From: Candidatus Poribacteria bacterium
GTDB taxonomy: Bacteria; Poribacteria; WGA-4E; WGA-3G
Direction of reading: 5' to 3'
DNA: 64,000 nucleotides
NCBI GenBank assembly: GCA_022819945.1
Contig: JAJEGI010000007.1
Span: forward strand, 1-64,000
Shown here: positions 36,528 to 48,059 of the stretch, piece by piece
Layout of the letters: each line of letters begins with the position of its first letter
How positions within the stretch are numbered: position 1 is the first letter of the stretch
Notes under the pieces: model-generated
Databases searched by the model: none
Seen by the model: the letters and a program-made list of their open reading frames with translations, nothing else
Told to the model about the DNA's origin: nothing
Program-made: the position numbers and the translations under genes

Positions 36528-36890
36528 TTATCTTTTACTTGCAAAACCTCTTATGACAAAACCTATCGCGAAATAAATTAACCAAGTCAACCCAAAAAAC
36601 ACAAAAAATCCCGCCAAAAAAGCACCACCGGAATCATAAATCTCTGCATTGATTATTCCAGCAAAAATGCCCAATAGAATGGATAAAACAAGGGTTAGTC
36701 TGAAAAAGCCTTTTTTCCAGTTGATGAACTCAATTTCTTTTTGCATCTCCTCGTCAGATTCAGCATCCTCACCCGTAAACCCTCTTATGAAAGAACTGAA
36801 AATGGATGGGCGCAGCGCAGCCATAACCACGGCAAGAACACACAACACAAAAACCGAAATTATAAATACACCTAAAAGTGAAAGAGCCAT
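36528..36890 (-). CDS. Small membrane protein, unrecognised
   Basis: A 120-residue protein with three hydrophobic segments (about 4-24, 60-77 and 88-115) and an acidic loop between the first and second (EDAESDEEMQKE). No family recognised. It lies between the aspartyl protease and DUF1501 genes on the same strand and probably shares their transcript. Confidence 0.6.
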   Translation of the reverse strand: MALSLLGVFIISVFVLCVLAVVMAALRPSIFSSFIRGFTGEDAESDEEMQKEIEFINWKKGFFRLTLVLSILLGIFAGIINAEIYDSGGAFLAGFFVFFGLTWLIYFAIGFVIRGFASKR

Positions 36891-37044
36891 GATAAATGCC
36901 TTGCCACAAACGGACTTTTCTTGTTAGATTCGTTCATCAATCTTCAACTTACGAAACCCCTTATGAGAAAATTAACAGCAAATGAACAATAGATTTCTTT
37001 CGCGAGAGGTGCCTACGGTGAATGCAGACCCCTTTAATTAATTG

Positions 37045-37458
37045 TCAGAGAATCCTTATCCTCCATTCTCCACCGTGTGCAGGATTATGAATTAATCCTT
37101 TTTTCATGTCAACACAGAGGTCAAGAGCTTCCAAAGCCATGTGTCCAACGAGGACAGGCATACTCTCAGGAAGGTCTGTTACCCGGATAGAGTCGCTTCG
37201 TTCCAAAACGGTATATTCCACCTCTGAATAAATGACGCGTTCTACCATACCATTGGCGGTTTCTGCTTGAACCCTTCTGAGCGGGGTAAGTCCGAGTTGT
37301 TTGATGAGTGGGGCGGGTAAACGAAGTCCTGTGGCCCCCGTATCAACGCGTGCTTCTTCGACGGTCAATCGTCGAACATCTTCGGGTTTCATAACACCCA
37401 ATCTGACCGCAACCAGATCGCTTTGATTCGCGAGCTCTATTCGCGTTGTCTGTTCCAT
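37045..37458 (-). CDS. Retropepsin-like aspartyl protease (clan AA)
   Basis: A 137-residue single-domain aspartyl protease-like protein. The catalytic triplet appears as VDTGATGLRLP (residues 40-50), and GHMALEALDLCVD (near 104) is the second conserved hydrophobic-Gly block. Bacterial members of this type act as dimers, like retroviral protease. There is no signal peptide or transmembrane segment. It sits between a DUF1553 gene and a DUF1501 gene, so it might process one of these or a shared substrate; that is inference. Confidence 0.8.
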   Translation of the reverse strand: MEQTTRIELANQSDLVAVRLGVMKPEDVRRLTVEEARVDTGATGLRLPAPLIKQLGLTPLRRVQAETANGMVERVIYSEVEYTVLERSDSIRVTDLPESMPVLVGHMALEALDLCVDMKKGLIHNPAHGGEWRIRIL

Positions 37459-37490
37459 TTGTGAATGCCTCTTGTAAATACATATTAGCA

Positions 37491-37509
37491 GCGCGGTTGA
37501 AAACCGCGC
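37491..37509. repeat. Hairpin between DUF1553 and protease genes
   Basis: GCGCGGTT-GAA-AACCGCGC, a perfect 8-bp stem in the 75-bp gap. It belongs to the REP-like palindromes found across the window and may attenuate transcription between the large and the small genes. Confidence 0.5.
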
Positions 37510-37533
37510 CTGCCGGTTCTAAATGACCAAAGA

Positions 37534-40617
<3,084 letters not shown>

Positions 40618-40948
40618 TATAGGATTTTCCTCCCTTTCATCCGGACAGGCGATGCCACAATGCTCGCCCGTTGTCAGCACTTATATCAATGTCCATCCTA
40701 CTATCCTCAAGGTCTATTAACTATTAATATATCATTTAAAGCAGAATACGTGCAAGGAAAATCTCGCGATATCCAGAAGTGTACAGTTGTCAATGCTCAG
40801 TTATTGGCTGTCGGTGGTCAGCAATTAGAAGTAGCGACCGGAAGTGCTTTGCAGTGAGAATCCTATAGTAAAGAGATCTTGATCAGGATCTGGAAACCGA
40901 GCTTTCAACAATTCTGACACCATAAAAATTTTATTAGATTTTTATTAT
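40618..40948. other. Intergenic region between divergent genes, no gene seen
   Basis: Separates the DUF1553 operon from the divergent DUF234 ATPase. It contains GCAGTGAGAATCCTATAG (about 40853-40870) and TTGGCTGTCGGTGGTCAGCAATTAG (in two parts, about 40804-40828). Diverged pieces of these occur near 21016 and 57175. No reading frame of note. Confidence 0.5.
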
Positions 40949-40983
40949 ACTTTAGCGTATAATACTTTAGCGTATAATACTTT
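40949..40983 (+). promoter_or_regulatory. Duplicated 15-bp unit with two TATAAT boxes
   Basis: The unit ACTTTAGCGTATAAT occurs at 40949-40963 and 40964-40978, with ACTTT of a third. Each unit contains a perfect TATAAT -10 hexamer (40958-40963 and 40973-40978). No good -35 element is placed, so the AT-rich stretch upstream may substitute. It lies 27 bp before the DUF234 ATPase start, just room for a short leader with AAAGGGAG. Confidence 0.6.
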
Positions 40984-41009
40984 GAAACGTGTTTAAAGGG
41001 AGAAAATCT

Positions 41010-42425
41010 ATGTTTATCAATCGAGACCAAGAACTCGCAGCTTTAGAGCGAATGTTTCAGTCAGGAACAGCACAATTTTTCGTATTATACGGCAGAAGAC
41101 GGGTTGGAAAAACTGAACTTTTACTGCAGTTCTGTAAAGAGAAAAGAAGCATCTATTTTCTCGCGAGTCAGTTGAAAGAACGTGATCACCTCCGAGAGCT
41201 TACCGAAATTGCGAGACATGCTATCAATGATCCACTGCTGCAAAATCTTGTCTTTGAAGACTGGGAATCTGCGCTCATTTACTTTGCGCAACAGACACAA
41301 AAAGATCGACTCATTTTGGTTCTTGATGAATTTCAATATCTTTGTGAGGATAACGCGGCACTTCCGTCCCTAATTCAACGCTTTTGGGATCTACACGGAA
41401 AAAACAGTAAACTTTTCTTGATTCTGTGTGGATCACAGGTGAGTTTTATGGAGCGAGAGGTGCTGGCTGCACGATCACCGTTATATGGGCGGCGCACCGG
41501 TCAACTTCGATTGATGCCGTTATCTTACCGCGATAGTGGATATTTCTTTTCAGAATATTCTGTCAAGGAGAGACTAATTGCTTACGGCATCCTCGGTGGT
41601 ATCCCGGCGTACCTCAACCGCTTTATGTTGCATTCCTCAAACCATTCGCAAGGCACTCCTCAAAGAACGCTTGAACAGTGTCTCAAAAACGAGCTGCTCA
41701 CACCCCAAGGGTATTTGTTTGACGAGGTCAATTTCTTATTACGCACAGAACTTAGAGAGCCCAGAACATACTCAAGTTTGCTACATGCGATCGCTGGTGG
41801 CGCGACGCGATTAAACGAGATTTCCCAACGGGTTGGACTTGACTCGACAAATACAAACAAATACTTGAGTGTGCTTCGAGATTTAGGTTTGATCAGGCGC
41901 GAAACACCGGTGACTGAGCGTGCCCCTGAAAAAAGTAGAAAGGGGCTTTATAAAATTGAGGACAACTATGTCAAATTCTGGTTTCGGTTCGTGCTACCGA
42001 ATCGAAGTCTCATTGAATCCGGGAACGCAGATTTAGTATATCAACAGATGATTGTGCCGAATCTATCGCAGTATATGGGAGAAATTTTTGAAGACATTTG
42101 TCGCCAATACGTTGAACGCTATTGGGCGGAAAAACTGAAGATTGCCCCGAAACAGATTGGGAAACATTGGGAATCCGATCTTGAAATTGATGTGTTGACA
42201 AGAAACATTGACGGAAGCCATTGGTTTGGAGAGTGCAAATGGTGGAATGCTCCAGTCGGAGAAAACGTTCTCAATCATCTGATCGAAAATGCTACGAAAG
42301 TCCCTGATCAATGGAAGCGTAATCGGCGATACATTCTGTTTTCTGCAAGTGGTTTCACGGATCCGCTCAAACAGAGGGTAGCAGAAGAAGGAATTTTTCT
42401 CATTGCAGCAGAGGATTTATTTTAG
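41010..42425 (+). CDS. AAA ATPase with C-terminal DUF234 nuclease-like domain
   Basis: A 471-residue protein of the ATP_bind_2/DUF234 family (common in archaea and thermophiles). Walker A GRRRVGKTE lies at about 21-29, Walker B LILVLDEFQYL near 97, and a winged-helix region around 250-300 (TRLNEISQRVGLDSTNTNKYLSVLRDLGLIRR, in pieces). The C-terminal part has EIDVLTRNIDG followed by GECKWW, a D-x(n)-ExK pattern typical of PD-(D/E)xK nuclease folds. The family is a proposed DNA-binding ATPase, sometimes near mobile or defence genes. The ATG at 41010 follows AAAGGGAG; the upstream frame start at 40989 covers that site. Confidence 0.88.
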   Translation: MFINRDQELAALERMFQSGTAQFFVLYGRRRVGKTELLLQFCKEKRSIYFLASQLKERDHLRELTEIARHAINDPLLQNLVFEDWESALIYFAQQTQKDRLILVLDEFQYLCEDNAALPSLIQRFWDLHGKNSKLFLILCGSQVSFMEREVLAARSPLYGRRTGQLRLMPLSYRDSGYFFSEYSVKERLIAYGILGGIPAYLNRFMLHSSNHSQGTPQRTLEQCLKNELLTPQGYLFDEVNFLLRTELREPRTYSSLLHAIAGGATRLNEISQRVGLDSTNTNKYLSVLRDLGLIRRETPVTERAPEKSRKGLYKIEDNYVKFWFRFVLPNRSLIESGNADLVYQQMIVPNLSQYMGEIFEDICRQYVERYWAEKLKIAPKQIGKHWESDLEIDVLTRNIDGSHWFGECKWWNAPVGENVLNHLIENATKVPDQWKRNRRYILFSASGFTDPLKQRVAEEGIFLIAAEDLF

Positions 42426-42476
42426 TTCACCTGTTGAAAGAGAACATACTTTTCAATAACAGACGGAGAGACGGAA

Positions 42477-42944
42477 ATGGCTAAAATCATTAGAGGACAT
42501 CGGGTTGGAAAAAACGGCATAATTCGTGTCGGATGTTCGGCGGTTATTTTTGATAAGGACGGGGAAAAGATTCTATTGACAAGGCGTGAAGATAATAACC
42601 AATGGTGTTTACCAAGTGGCGGGATGGAGCCGGGTGAAAGTGCAAGTGAGACGTGTATCCGAGAGGTCGAAGAAGAGACGGGTTTGCAGGTCATAATAAA
42701 ACGCTTAATCGGTGTTTACACAACCCCAGACGAATTAATCGTGTATCAAGATGATAACAAAATCCAGTTGGTGGCTCTATGCTTTGAAGCGGAAATTGTA
42801 GGCGGTGAACTTCGGTTGAGTACTGAAACAACCGAATACGGATATTTTTCCTACCAAGAGATACAAGAATTGGACTTCCTTTTGAACCACGTTCAACGGA
42901 TCGAAGATGCCTATAGTGGCGAAATGGCGACCTTTATCAGATAA
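42477..42944 (+). CDS. NUDIX hydrolase
   Basis: A 155-residue NUDIX protein. The box is GGMEPGESASETCIREVEEETGLQV, which fits G-x5-E-x7-R-E-U-x-E-E-x-G-U at about 43-65 (given here as pattern). It hydrolyses a nucleoside diphosphate linked to another group. Substrate unknown; the fold resembles MutT/ADP-ribose-type enzymes. It lies 51 bp downstream of the DUF234 ATPase gene, same strand, probably one transcript. It converges on the sulfatase gene. Confidence 0.9.
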   Translation: MAKIIRGHRVGKNGIIRVGCSAVIFDKDGEKILLTRREDNNQWCLPSGGMEPGESASETCIREVEEETGLQVIIKRLIGVYTTPDELIVYQDDNKIQLVALCFEAEIVGGELRLSTETTEYGYFSYQEIQELDFLLNHVQRIEDAYSGEMATFIR

Positions 42945-42975
42945 AAAATTTTAGGAATACGACACAGAGGTAACT

Positions 42976-44394
42976 CTAAAACGTGATGGGACGATATGGA
43001 TCAATAAAACGGTTGTTTTCGTCTTTTTGACGCGGTGGCGGTAAAGCATCGGCTTTTGCACGCAGCTTCGAGAGCACGTCAGCGTATGCGGGTGTGTCAA
43101 TTAGGTTGTTCCGTTCATCTGGGTCTTTGGAGAGATCAAAGAGTTGTTCGGGCCATCCCTTGTCGTTGTCAAATCGGAAATACTTTAGACTGCCATCTTT
43201 AACCATCACAGAGGGTCCGTTTTGGGCACGCCACAGTTCACTATAAACGGTATCATGCCAGTCAGGCGCGTTTCTGTCAATTAGCGGGACAAGCGAATGC
43301 CCATCAAGTTCATCGGGTGCGGGGATCTCTGCCAACTCACATATAGTTGGAAATAGATCGACCAACGATACGTTCTGCTCAATGACTTTCGGTTCGCGTC
43401 CGAACCGCTTCGGAGACCAGATAGAAAGTGGCACCCGTGCCGAAGCCTCAAAATAACTCTGTTTCTCCCAGAGTCCTTTTGTGCCGAGCATTTCGCCGTG
43501 GTCAGAGAGGAAAACGATGATAAAGTCGTCCAAGACGTTCAAGTGTTCGAGTTTCTCAATAACCCGCCCGAATTGTGCGTCCATCCACTCAATCATGCCG
43601 TAATATGCCGCGGTTGCCCGGTGTGCCTGACGGTAGGTAACATCTTGACCGACTCGAACTCTGAAGAAGTTGTCGTATCCAAACTGCTCGTTGGGTTCTT
43701 CAACGATCGGTTCTACGCGCTGCATGTAGTAGGTAAACAGGTCGAGTGGACACTGATACGGATAGTGGGGTGCTATAAGGCTTACTGCCATACAGAGTGG
43801 ATTGAACTTCGGACGGTCGTAAGAGGCGTTGACGAAATACTCCTCAAGGAACAATAGCGCACCATCTACATTGTATTGGTCGTGGATCATCCATTGTCCC
43901 AAGCCGGGTTGTGCATCGCGGACCTCTTGAATCACCTTGTTCTGCTTCATACCGGTGCCGGGTTCAGGTGTAATTTGTGCGTAATGTTCATCCTTAACAG
44001 CCGGATATGGATAACCGTTATTTCCGATAATATCGCGCCCTATTCGTTCCCGCCAACCGTGCATGACATCTGTCCCGACGAAATGCATTTTCCCCGCGCA
44101 GCAGGAATAGTACCCGTAATTTCCCAACTGTCCTGGAATCGTTCGGACCTCTGTCGGCATCGGATCGCCGAAATTAAGGCTGCCGCAATTGCGTGGATAG
44201 CGTCCAGAGAGAAAGCTTTGGCGTGCGGGTACACAGATCGGTGAAGGCGTATAGGCGTTACGGAAATAGATACCTTCGTCCATAAACCGAGAGAGTGTCG
44301 GCGTACGGATAGCCGTGTCCCCTTCGATTGGCAGGACATCCGGACGGTGTTCGTCATTGATGAGGAGTAGAATGTGTGGTTTATTCTGTGGCAT
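42976..44394 (-). CDS. Sulfatase (second copy)
   Basis: A 472-residue sulfatase with INDEH near the N-terminus (metal-binding D/N), CVPARQSFLSG (Cys54 is the formylglycine precursor), and FLSDHGEMLGTKGLWEKQ near 280. No signal peptide. It belongs to the iduronate/choline-sulfatase-like group by length and motif spacing and is a paralogue of 2882-4339. Its start lies 16 bp after the stop of the first PhyH gene, so sulfatase and two PhyH genes probably form one transcript. Confidence 0.93.
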   Translation of the reverse strand: MPQNKPHILLLINDEHRPDVLPIEGDTAIRTPTLSRFMDEGIYFRNAYTPSPICVPARQSFLSGRYPRNCGSLNFGDPMPTEVRTIPGQLGNYGYYSCCAGKMHFVGTDVMHGWRERIGRDIIGNNGYPYPAVKDEHYAQITPEPGTGMKQNKVIQEVRDAQPGLGQWMIHDQYNVDGALLFLEEYFVNASYDRPKFNPLCMAVSLIAPHYPYQCPLDLFTYYMQRVEPIVEEPNEQFGYDNFFRVRVGQDVTYRQAHRATAAYYGMIEWMDAQFGRVIEKLEHLNVLDDFIIVFLSDHGEMLGTKGLWEKQSYFEASARVPLSIWSPKRFGREPKVIEQNVSLVDLFPTICELAEIPAPDELDGHSLVPLIDRNAPDWHDTVYSELWRAQNGPSVMVKDGSLKYFRFDNDKGWPEQLFDLSKDPDERNNLIDTPAYADVLSKLRAKADALPPPRQKDENNRFIDPYRPITF

Positions 44395-44410
44395 AGGTTA
44401 CGGTGTACTT

Positions 44411-45169
44411 TTAATATGGGGACATCAAGCCTTCTGCACCGGGTATGGGTTTTCGCTCAAATTCGGGTGTAATCCATCTTTCACCTGGGTCTTTACCCGG
44501 TTTATAATATCCATAAACGACTGTCCATCTGGTGTCGCTCCCTTGTTTTCTCGGGGTTACAGCATGTGCTGCATGCGTCCACATCAGGACGACCGTTCCT
44601 GGCGGTACTGATAACGGTTCAATTTTTAATGGTTCATCTGTCTCGGGATGGGTTTTTCCTGCCAACCAACCTTCCCGTAATGCTTCATCTGTTGTTGCCT
44701 GAATTTTAGGATCGCGGTATAGATGGCTTCCGGGAACAGCCTTTAAACCGCCATCATCTGCTTCAAATCCGTTGACATAAAGAAAAATGCGGACAAAACC
44801 GTAGCGTGGATCGTCTTCAGCATATTGGTGGCTATGCCAATGGGCACCACCATTGCCGCCTGGACGATTGAGGCTTACGCAGTGGTCGTATCGGATTTCT
44901 TCACCAAGTACTTGACGGGTGAGTTTAAGCATTTGGGGGTGTCCGATCAGACTTTCGAGATAACTATCATATTCCGCAGCGAATCTATTCGGTTCATACC
45001 CTTTTTGGCAACCCGGTATCAGCGATTCAACCCGAGTCAGCGATTCTGTCAATCGTGCCTGAGCATCAATGGTAAGAAGTTTAGGCAGCACAAAATGGCC
45101 AACATGATCTAATTCTTCGCGTTCTTGATCACCGAAGGTGTAATCATGAAAAATTGGGTTTGGTGACAT
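44411..45169 (-). CDS. Phytanoyl-CoA dioxygenase-like protein (tandem copy A)
   Basis: A 252-residue double-stranded beta-helix protein of the PhyH superfamily (Fe(II)/2-oxoglutarate oxygenases). It has RIFLYVNGF, DDGGLKAVPGSHLYRD and the distal His/Arg region WTHAAHAVTPR. At the expected HxD iron motif it reads WHSHQYAEDD (H-S-H in place of H-x-D). The neighbouring paralogue has the same replacement, so it is conserved and not an error. The acidic residue downstream could substitute, or the site is three-His. Role unknown; such genes are expanded in sponge-associated bacteria. Confidence 0.85.
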   Translation of the reverse strand: MSPNPIFHDYTFGDQEREELDHVGHFVLPKLLTIDAQARLTESLTRVESLIPGCQKGYEPNRFAAEYDSYLESLIGHPQMLKLTRQVLGEEIRYDHCVSLNRPGGNGGAHWHSHQYAEDDPRYGFVRIFLYVNGFEADDGGLKAVPGSHLYRDPKIQATTDEALREGWLAGKTHPETDEPLKIEPLSVPPGTVVLMWTHAAHAVTPRKQGSDTRWTVVYGYYKPGKDPGERWITPEFERKPIPGAEGLMSPY

Positions 45170-45201
45170 TAAAAACTCCGAAGTTTACGCTTTTCCGACA
45201 T

Positions 45202-45960
45202 TCAATAAAGAGACATTAACCCTTCTGCACCGGGAATCGGTTTTCGTTCAAATTCAGGGTTGATCCAGCGGGCACCGGAGGGTCTGCCGGGGTTCCGATA
45301 GGCGTAAACGACACACCACCGTGTATCGCTATCCGGTTTTCTCGCGCTGACTGCATGTGCGGCATGCGTCCACATCAATGCGACTGTGCCCGGGGGTGCA
45401 GATAACGCCTCAATCTCTAACGGTTGCCCCGTCTCTGGGTGCGTTTTTCCCGCCAACCATCCTTCTCGTAGGTCGTTATCCGTTCGTCCATGGATTTTTG
45501 TATCCCGATAGAGGTGGCTTCCGGGGACTGCTTTTAAACCGCCATCGTCGGGTTCAAATCCGTTGACATAGAAGAAGATACGGACGAACCCTAAACTCGG
45601 ATCGTCGTCGGAGTATCCGTGGCTATGCCACCCGATACCACCGTTGCCGCCGGGTCTGTTCAAGCTCACACAATGATCGTATCGGATATTATCACCCAAT
45701 ACCTTACGTGCAAGTTCAAGCATCTGTGGATGTGCAATTATACTTTCGAGATAACTGTCGTATTCTGCAGAAAACCGGTTCGGTTCATGCCCTTCTGTTG
45801 ACGTGCGTGAGAGTTCAAGAATGCGCGACAGCGAATGGGTCAGGTTTTCCTGCGCATCGGGTGTAAGCACGCCGGGCAAAACAAAATGTCCATCCCGATC
45901 TAACTTTTCCCGTTCCGGTTCACCAAACGAGTAGGCATGAAAAATTGGAGATTGTGACAT
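45202..45960 (-). CDS. Phytanoyl-CoA dioxygenase-like protein (tandem copy B)
   Basis: A 252-residue paralogue of the next gene, same length, most residues shared (tandem duplication). The iron-site region is WHSHGYSDDD, again H-S-H, with RIFFYVNGF, DDGGLKAVPGSHLYRD and WTHAAHAVSAR. The N-terminal MSQSPIFHAYSFGEPERE is nearly the same as in copy A. Spacing of 32 bp to copy A supports co-transcription. A MITE-like repeat (45982-46095) precedes it. Confidence 0.85.
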   Translation of the reverse strand: MSQSPIFHAYSFGEPEREKLDRDGHFVLPGVLTPDAQENLTHSLSRILELSRTSTEGHEPNRFSAEYDSYLESIIAHPQMLELARKVLGDNIRYDHCVSLNRPGGNGGIGWHSHGYSDDDPSLGFVRIFFYVNGFEPDDGGLKAVPGSHLYRDTKIHGRTDNDLREGWLAGKTHPETGQPLEIEALSAPPGTVALMWTHAAHAVSARKPDSDTRWCVVYAYRNPGRPSGARWINPEFERKPIPGAEGLMSLY

Positions 45961-45981
45961 AAAAAACTCCGCCCATTTAAG

Positions 45982-46095
45982 TTAGGACTTACCCAACAGA
46001 CAATAAAAGGACGTGTATTTTCAAAAGCGGTGCGGTTCGTAGGTGCGAAATTCCGCCAATGCGACGTGCCTTATTGCGCGTTGCGTAAGTCCTGT
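45982..46095. mobile_element. MITE-like element (copy 1), ACAGGACTTACGCA ends
   Basis: The left end AGGACTTACCCAA (45984-) and the right end TTGCGTAAGTCCTGT (46081-46095) form terminal inverted repeats. Two other elements with the same ends but different interiors are at 47937-48032 and 53787-53942. No transposase within; a non-autonomous element mobilised by an enzyme elsewhere is the likely reading. Confidence 0.65.
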
Positions 46096-46110
46096 AGGTT
46101 TGGGAGTAGG

Positions 46111-46908
46111 TTAATGGGCTTTAATGTCAGCCCAGGTCGTCGTGAGCTTACCTGCAGGTTCAATATCAGCGGCTGTTTTTAATCCATCGTTCATGAGTGC
46201 TTCAATATCATCATTATCCAACGCCACATTGAAGATAGCAACATCGTCAATGATAGCACCGAGAAACTGCCCCCACTGACCATGCTGTCCAGTGGCGAGA
46301 TAGATACCTATTAAGAGGGGTTTGTCGGTTAACGCGTTCCTTCCTAAATTGGGTCCGGTTACACCTGCCTGAATCTCCTTAGCGTCCAGATATATTATAA
46401 ACTCTTCACCATCCCAGATAGCAGCAACATGATGCCAGTCTGTATCTGGGTTCCAAGGTGCGTCTATATAATGAAGCGTGGCCGGTGGGTCATGTGTGTG
46501 ATGTCGGATGATAGCCCCATCCCACCAAAATCCAGGTGCCCAATCATCTTTGGTCACAACGCCCATGCCGCCAGCGGGTGCCTTATCTAATTTAAACCAG
46601 AGTGCGATCGTGTGTTCACCGCCAACGTTTAAAGAATCATCGTGTGCAATTTCGACGTAAGCATCCGAGCCGTTTAGACTCAAACCCTTACCAAATTTGC
46701 CGTTAACCCACTTTGCGCCCCCTTCAATCGTGCCGTCATTACCTGTTCCAGAGGAATCTGTGGCTTTTTTACCATTCCCCTCATCAAAGAGCCACATGCC
46801 GACACAATCGCCAAAGTCAATTGCAGCAGCGCTGATGCCTACAAACATCAGGCTCATCACCATTAAACTGACACATAATAGTTTTAATCTCGTAACCGTG
46901 GTTTCCAT
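46111..46908 (-). CDS. LamG/concanavalin-like secreted protein with C-terminal GKLTTTW motif
   Basis: A 265-residue protein. The signal peptide (residues 8-28, cleaved near SAAA) is followed by a laminin-G/concanavalin-like domain: CVGMWLFDEGNGKKATDSSGTGNDG, YVEIAHDDSLNVGG, HTIALWFKL and DWHHVAAIWDG, with IDDVAIFNVAL near the end. These bind carbohydrate. The last residues, EPAGKLTTTWADIK, strongly resemble the end of 52895-53647. A shared C-terminal tag on otherwise different exported proteins suggests sorting or anchoring. AGGAGG precedes the ATG. Confidence 0.85.
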   Translation of the reverse strand: METTVTRLKLLCVSLMVMSLMFVGISAAAIDFGDCVGMWLFDEGNGKKATDSSGTGNDGTIEGGAKWVNGKFGKGLSLNGSDAYVEIAHDDSLNVGGEHTIALWFKLDKAPAGGMGVVTKDDWAPGFWWDGAIIRHHTHDPPATLHYIDAPWNPDTDWHHVAAIWDGEEFIIYLDAKEIQAGVTGPNLGRNALTDKPLLIGIYLATGQHGQWGQFLGAIIDDVAIFNVALDNDDIEALMNDGLKTAADIEPAGKLTTTWADIKAH

Positions 46909-47054
46909 CTTTTATGCCTCCTTCATCATTCTCAAAGCGAAGCCAGCGAATTATCCACTCGCTTATACAATTTTATAGACCAAAATTTTCTACTGTATAG
47001 TGTATCACGATGGAGAATCTCTTTCAAATTAAATCTTGCTCTATCGAAACACAA

Positions 47055-47900
47055 CTATCTTAGTTCAGGTCCCGGGTTCCGATTCCATTTTAGCGGTTCA
47101 ACGTCGCTTTCACAGACCGGCGCGAGTTCGGCAATTCGCGCCCAATCTGCATCCGACCAAGCCATACTTTGTCGGAGTCTGCCGATATGTGCTTGCATTC
47201 GTGCAGGTAATAGTGCAAAAAATGGATGGTACCAAAGCGTAATGACAGTTCGGCGTTCATCTGATTGATTACCGTGTGAAGCGTGTAGCAGCCGCGAATC
47301 GCCGATAACCAAGTCCCCCGCTTTCACGGGTATATCAATTTCATCCGGAAAGTGTTGATAGGCGGGATGGTCAGCATCATCGACACGTTGGAGTGCTGCG
47401 CCGTGAGCGTCGGGCAAGATGTCATGTAGTGGGTGCCGATTCAGATGCGAACCTTTAATGACACGGAGGCAACCGTTATAGGGTGTTGTGTCTATCAGAT
47501 AGTACATGAGGAATAATTGTTGGGGCAATGGCGTGTAGCTGCAGGGATCATTCCAACCCCACCAGTCTTGATGCCAAAATAGGGGTGGACTCTGCTGTGG
47601 TTTGCTGATAACATACCCGGACGACCATTTCGGTCTCAAGAACCCCAAAGCGTCAAGTGCCTGTAATGCCCGCGGGTAAACGACGAGTTTGGCGAACAGC
47701 GGATGCATATACACGCTAATCATGCTGCCAGATGAGCGATAGGCATCGCGTTCATCTTCCGTTTGTGCGTCAAGCAATTCGTCGGTTACTGTCCGAAGTT
47801 GAGTCAACATCTCTTCCTTCAAGACATTCTCAACAACACAATAACCGTCAGCGATTAACTGATCATATTTCTGTTTCGGTTCTTCGACTTTCATAACCAC
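47055..47900 (-). CDS. Phytanoyl-CoA dioxygenase family protein (canonical HxD)
   Basis: A 281-residue PhyH superfamily protein with the canonical iron motif FWHQDW (H-Q-D) near residue 107, GCLRVIKGSHLNRHPLHD near 155, DLVIGDSRLLHASHGNQS (distal His) near 205 and RRTVITLWYHP (the 2-oxoglutarate-binding Arg). It is expected to hydroxylate an unknown substrate. It contrasts with the two tandem copies at 44.4-46.0 kb, which lack the Asp. Monocistronic. Confidence 0.9.
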   Translation of the reverse strand: MVMKVEEPKQKYDQLIADGYCVVENVLKEEMLTQLRTVTDELLDAQTEDERDAYRSSGSMISVYMHPLFAKLVVYPRALQALDALGFLRPKWSSGYVISKPQQSPPLFWHQDWWGWNDPCSYTPLPQQLFLMYYLIDTTPYNGCLRVIKGSHLNRHPLHDILPDAHGAALQRVDDADHPAYQHFPDEIDIPVKAGDLVIGDSRLLHASHGNQSDERRTVITLWYHPFFALLPARMQAHIGRLRQSMAWSDADWARIAELAPVCESDVEPLKWNRNPGPELR

Positions 47901-47936
47901 AACCTTTGATAAACTTCAATATTCAATTCAATACTA

Positions 47937-48032
47937 ACAGGACTTAAGCAGCGTCCTTTGCTGGCGAGGTTTAAAACCTCGCCAGCGGCGTGCGGACCGT
48001 AGGCACGCATCAGCAAATTGCGTAAGTTCTAA
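47937..48032. mobile_element. MITE-like element (copy 2) containing a 27-bp palindrome
   Basis: Ends ACAGGACTTAAGCA (from 47937) and TTGCGTAAGTTCT (to 48030) match copies 1 and 3. Inside, 47960-47986 is a perfect palindrome with 13-base arms (GCTGGCGAGGTTT) around a central A. No coding capacity. Confidence 0.65.
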
Positions 48033-48059
48033 CTAAACTATAGGCAATTTTTGTTGTTA

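Noticed and set aside
41010..42425. DUF234 ATPase read as a transposase or integrase
   Set aside because: Walker motifs and DUF234 layout fit an ATPase; no DDE, HUH or tyrosine-recombinase residues were seen.
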